Of a stretch of 64,000 bases of DNA, positions 62,315 to 64,000 are shown one piece after another. Source of the stretch: Macrosoma leucophasiata (lineage: Eukaryota > Arthropoda > Insecta > Lepidoptera > Hedylidae); the NCBI GenBank assembly GCA_036365455.1, contig JAWQUS010000025.1, forward strand, positions 25,394,001-25,458,000, written 5' to 3'. The notes beneath the pieces are model-generated. The model was given only the letters and a program-made list of their open reading frames with translations, had not been told where the DNA came from and did no database searches. Position 1 is the first letter of the stretch. Each line of letters starts with the position of its first letter. A program made the position numbers and the translations under genes.

Positions 62315-62907
62315 TTACTGGTGGTAGAGCTCCAGTGACGGAGCTTCTGGGCGTAGGCACCGCATTACCTAATATACTTGCCGCTAAATGGTAGTGTTCA
62401 GCACTATCGTGTTCCGGTCAGGTGGTAATGTACGGTGTGTAATTACCGACACAGACGCATAACACCTTAGGCCTTAGGAGTGGTATCGCATCTGCATTTT
62501 GACCTCTGGTCTTTGTGTAAGTGTCTATAGGCTGCAGTCATCACTTAACATCAATGTGAACTGCATGCTTGTTTACCACTTCCATAACATAAAAAAAAAA
62601 AAAAAAAAAAGATAATACCTTAGGCCTCAGGAGTGGTAACGCATCTGCATTTTGACCTCTGGTCTTTGTGTAAGTGTCTATAGGCTGCAGTCATCACTTA
62701 ACATCAATGTGAACTGCATGCTTGTTTACCACTTCCATAACATAAAAAAAAAAAAAAAAAGATAATACCTTAGGCCTCAGGAGTGGTAACGCATCTGCAT
62801 TTTGAGCTCTGGTCTTTGTGTAAGTGTCTATAGGCTGCAGTCATCACTTAAGATCAACGTGAACTGCATGCTTCTATGCCATTTCCGTTACAAAAAAAAA
62901 AAAAAAA
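62315..62907 (+). mobile_element. SINE-A with tandem 3' halves joined by poly(A)
   Basis: One full SINE-A (62315-62610) is followed by two copies of its 3' half (62611-62760 and 62761-62907), each starting 'gataataccttaggcctcag' and ending in an A-run of about 15-20. All three share the variants 'gtgtaagtgtctatagg' and, in the first two, 'tttaccacttccataac'. Confidence 0.93.
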
Positions 62908-63142
62908 GTTAAAATAAAAAGTAGTGAAAATGACAAATAAAAAACACTTACTAACTATTCAGTTGTTAAACATCGCTTATTTGTAAAAGGGTTAAGCTTC
63001 GTAACGTTCTTAGTCATCCGTCAAAGCCTTTAAGCCTTTGCTGGAACAGCCAAAGTACATTCAACGTTACTGTGTGGACTGAGAGTGTATAAATAAGCTA
63101 TTAAGGTCAATATAATGTGCGCAGTTTAATTGAAAGCTAATC
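62908..63142. other. Unassigned spacer
   Basis: Nothing was recognised. Confidence 0.3.
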
Positions 63143-63266
63143 TTACTGGTGGTAGAGCTCCAGTGATGGAGCTCGCGGGCGGCGGTACCACCGCATTGCC
63201 TAATCCATCTGCCGCTAAATGGTAGTTCAGTTCTATGGTGTTCCGATTAGATGATAACTAGTGTAA
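63143..63266 (+). mobile_element. SINE-A, older subfamily, 3' truncated
   Basis: 'ttactggtggtagagctcc' to 'gattagatgataac'. It is broken where the next SINE-A begins. Confidence 0.85.
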
Positions 63267-63267
63267 T

Positions 63268-63555
63268 TTACTGGTGGTAGAGCTCCAGTGACGGAGCTCG
63301 CGGGCGTAGGCACCACCGCATTACCTAATATACTGCCGCTAAATGGTAGTGTTCAGCACTATCGTGTTCCGGTCAGGTGGTAATGTACGGCCCTGTAATT
63401 TCCGGCACAGAGGCATAACACCTTAGGCCTCAGGAGTGGTAACGCATCTGCATTTTGACCTCGGTCTCTGTGTGGGTGTCTATAGGCTGCAGTCATCACT
63501 TGGCATCGGTGTGAGCTGTATGAATGTTTGCCACTTTTGAAATATAAAAAAAAAA
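63268..63555 (+). mobile_element. SINE-A, young, with 6-bp TSD
   Basis: Full length. 'tgtaat' precedes it (63262-63267) and follows its A-run. Confidence 0.9.
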
Positions 63556-64000
63556 TGTAATGACCCTCAATTTTTATTTCTAAGCATAAACATTTATTAA
63601 TTGTTTTATTGAGATTAGAATTTATTGTTTTAAGAGTTTTTTTAATGACTATCATAGAGACATAACAATAACTGTCTCAGGGGTGACAACGCGTCCACAG
63701 TAAATAGATACAAACAGTATGGAAACTAAGCCCATTTTATAAAATATTTACCTACACTCCATTGAAGCAACAGGGGTGTCACTAATTTTTTAAAATAATG
63801 GTGTTATTATTTTTGCATTTACTGACGTTTACTCAATCGTATTGGGATGTTGACTATTTTTTTATTGGTTACCCTGTAATAGTATTGGATAAATAAATAC
63901 TATTTGTCTTTGAAACATATAGTCAATAAGTACTTAAAAGTTGTTAAGATATAACGATTCAAAATGTTGCGAATTGTGAAATGACTCAAAACGGCCTAAA
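63556..64000. other. Terminal spacer with a SINE-A scrap
   Basis: Positions 63645-63700 ('actatcatagagacataac', 'ctcaggggtgacaacgcg') are an older SINE-A middle piece. The rest is unassigned. Confidence 0.5.

Noticed and set aside
1..64000. CRISPR array, operon or other prokaryotic feature
   Set aside because: No regularly spaced short repeats with unique spacers and no tightly packed ORFs. SINEs, LINEs, Helitrons and AT-rich spacers show eukaryotic DNA.

Overview
This window looks like intergenic or intronic DNA from a moth or butterfly (Lepidoptera), or a close relative. It is AT-rich eukaryotic DNA made almost entirely of interspersed repeats. The evidence for Lepidoptera is the repeat community: LINE tails ending in ...cagcagtgggacgta, a LINE 3' UTR whose sense strand carries ...tgcctggaagaa and ends in an AATAAA signal, Helitrons ending in ...gccgggtcagctag, a piggyBac-like MITE, Penelope-like elements, and several tRNA- or 5S-headed SINEs. 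I found no convincing host protein-coding gene. The coding fragments are broken pieces of transposable elements, plus one small repeat-associated ORF at 48793-48984 whose status is open.

Family names used below are mine. SINE-A is a unit of about 290 bp with more than 25 copies or fragments; it starts at (tt)actggtggtagagctcc and ends in poly(A). SINE-B is tRNA-headed, about 310 bp. SINE-C is tRNA-headed, about 200 bp. SINE-E has a 5S rRNA-like head and is about 340 bp. D elements are tRNA-like retroposons bounded by inverted copies of their own tail. LINE-R is a non-LTR element of the CR1/Jockey group, LINE-F is RTE-like, and LINE-Q is known only from its 3' end. Repeats K, L, M, G, H, O and P are unclassified.

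Layout. 0-7 kb: repeat K, a Penelope-like fragment with a GIY-YIG endonuclease domain, a head-to-head SINE-A pair, two Helitrons and a duplicated unique segment. 7-9.2 kb: three diverged direct copies of a segment of about 200 bp. 9.7-14.8 kb: a TA-flanked MITE, a 15-bp minisatellite and a palindrome with 112-bp arms. 14.8-18.9 kb: two D elements with clear target-site duplications (TSDs), and nested SINE and LINE insertions. 19-21.4 kb: three copies of promoter-like repeat H beside a copy of the small-peptide element. 22-25.3 kb: a LINE 5' end with ORF1, a SINE-E and a reverse-transcriptase fragment. 26-35 kb: sparser DNA with D elements, SINE-B, SINE-E and a Helitron carrying a helicase remnant. 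35-41.4 kb: four LINE-F or LINE-R fragments with TSDs, a piggyBac-like MITE nested in another transposon, and two local duplications. 42-49 kb: tandem repeat M, a 121-bp minisatellite, a Penelope-like palindrome, duplicated Helitron-like units and an intact copy of the small-peptide element. 49-64 kb: a MITE with long inverted repeats, many young SINE-A copies including a tandem array joined through poly(A), and a perfect 47-bp-arm hairpin.

The elements interact mainly as parasite and partner. The last 60 or so bases of SINE-A resemble the 3' end of LINE-R, so LINE-R or a relative probably mobilised SINE-A. Nested insertions give a relative order: SINE-A lies inside SINE-B twice, inside a D element once and inside a local duplication once; a GC-rich LINE and a LINE-F lie inside old SINE-A copies. 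All boundaries were read by eye and may be off by several bases.
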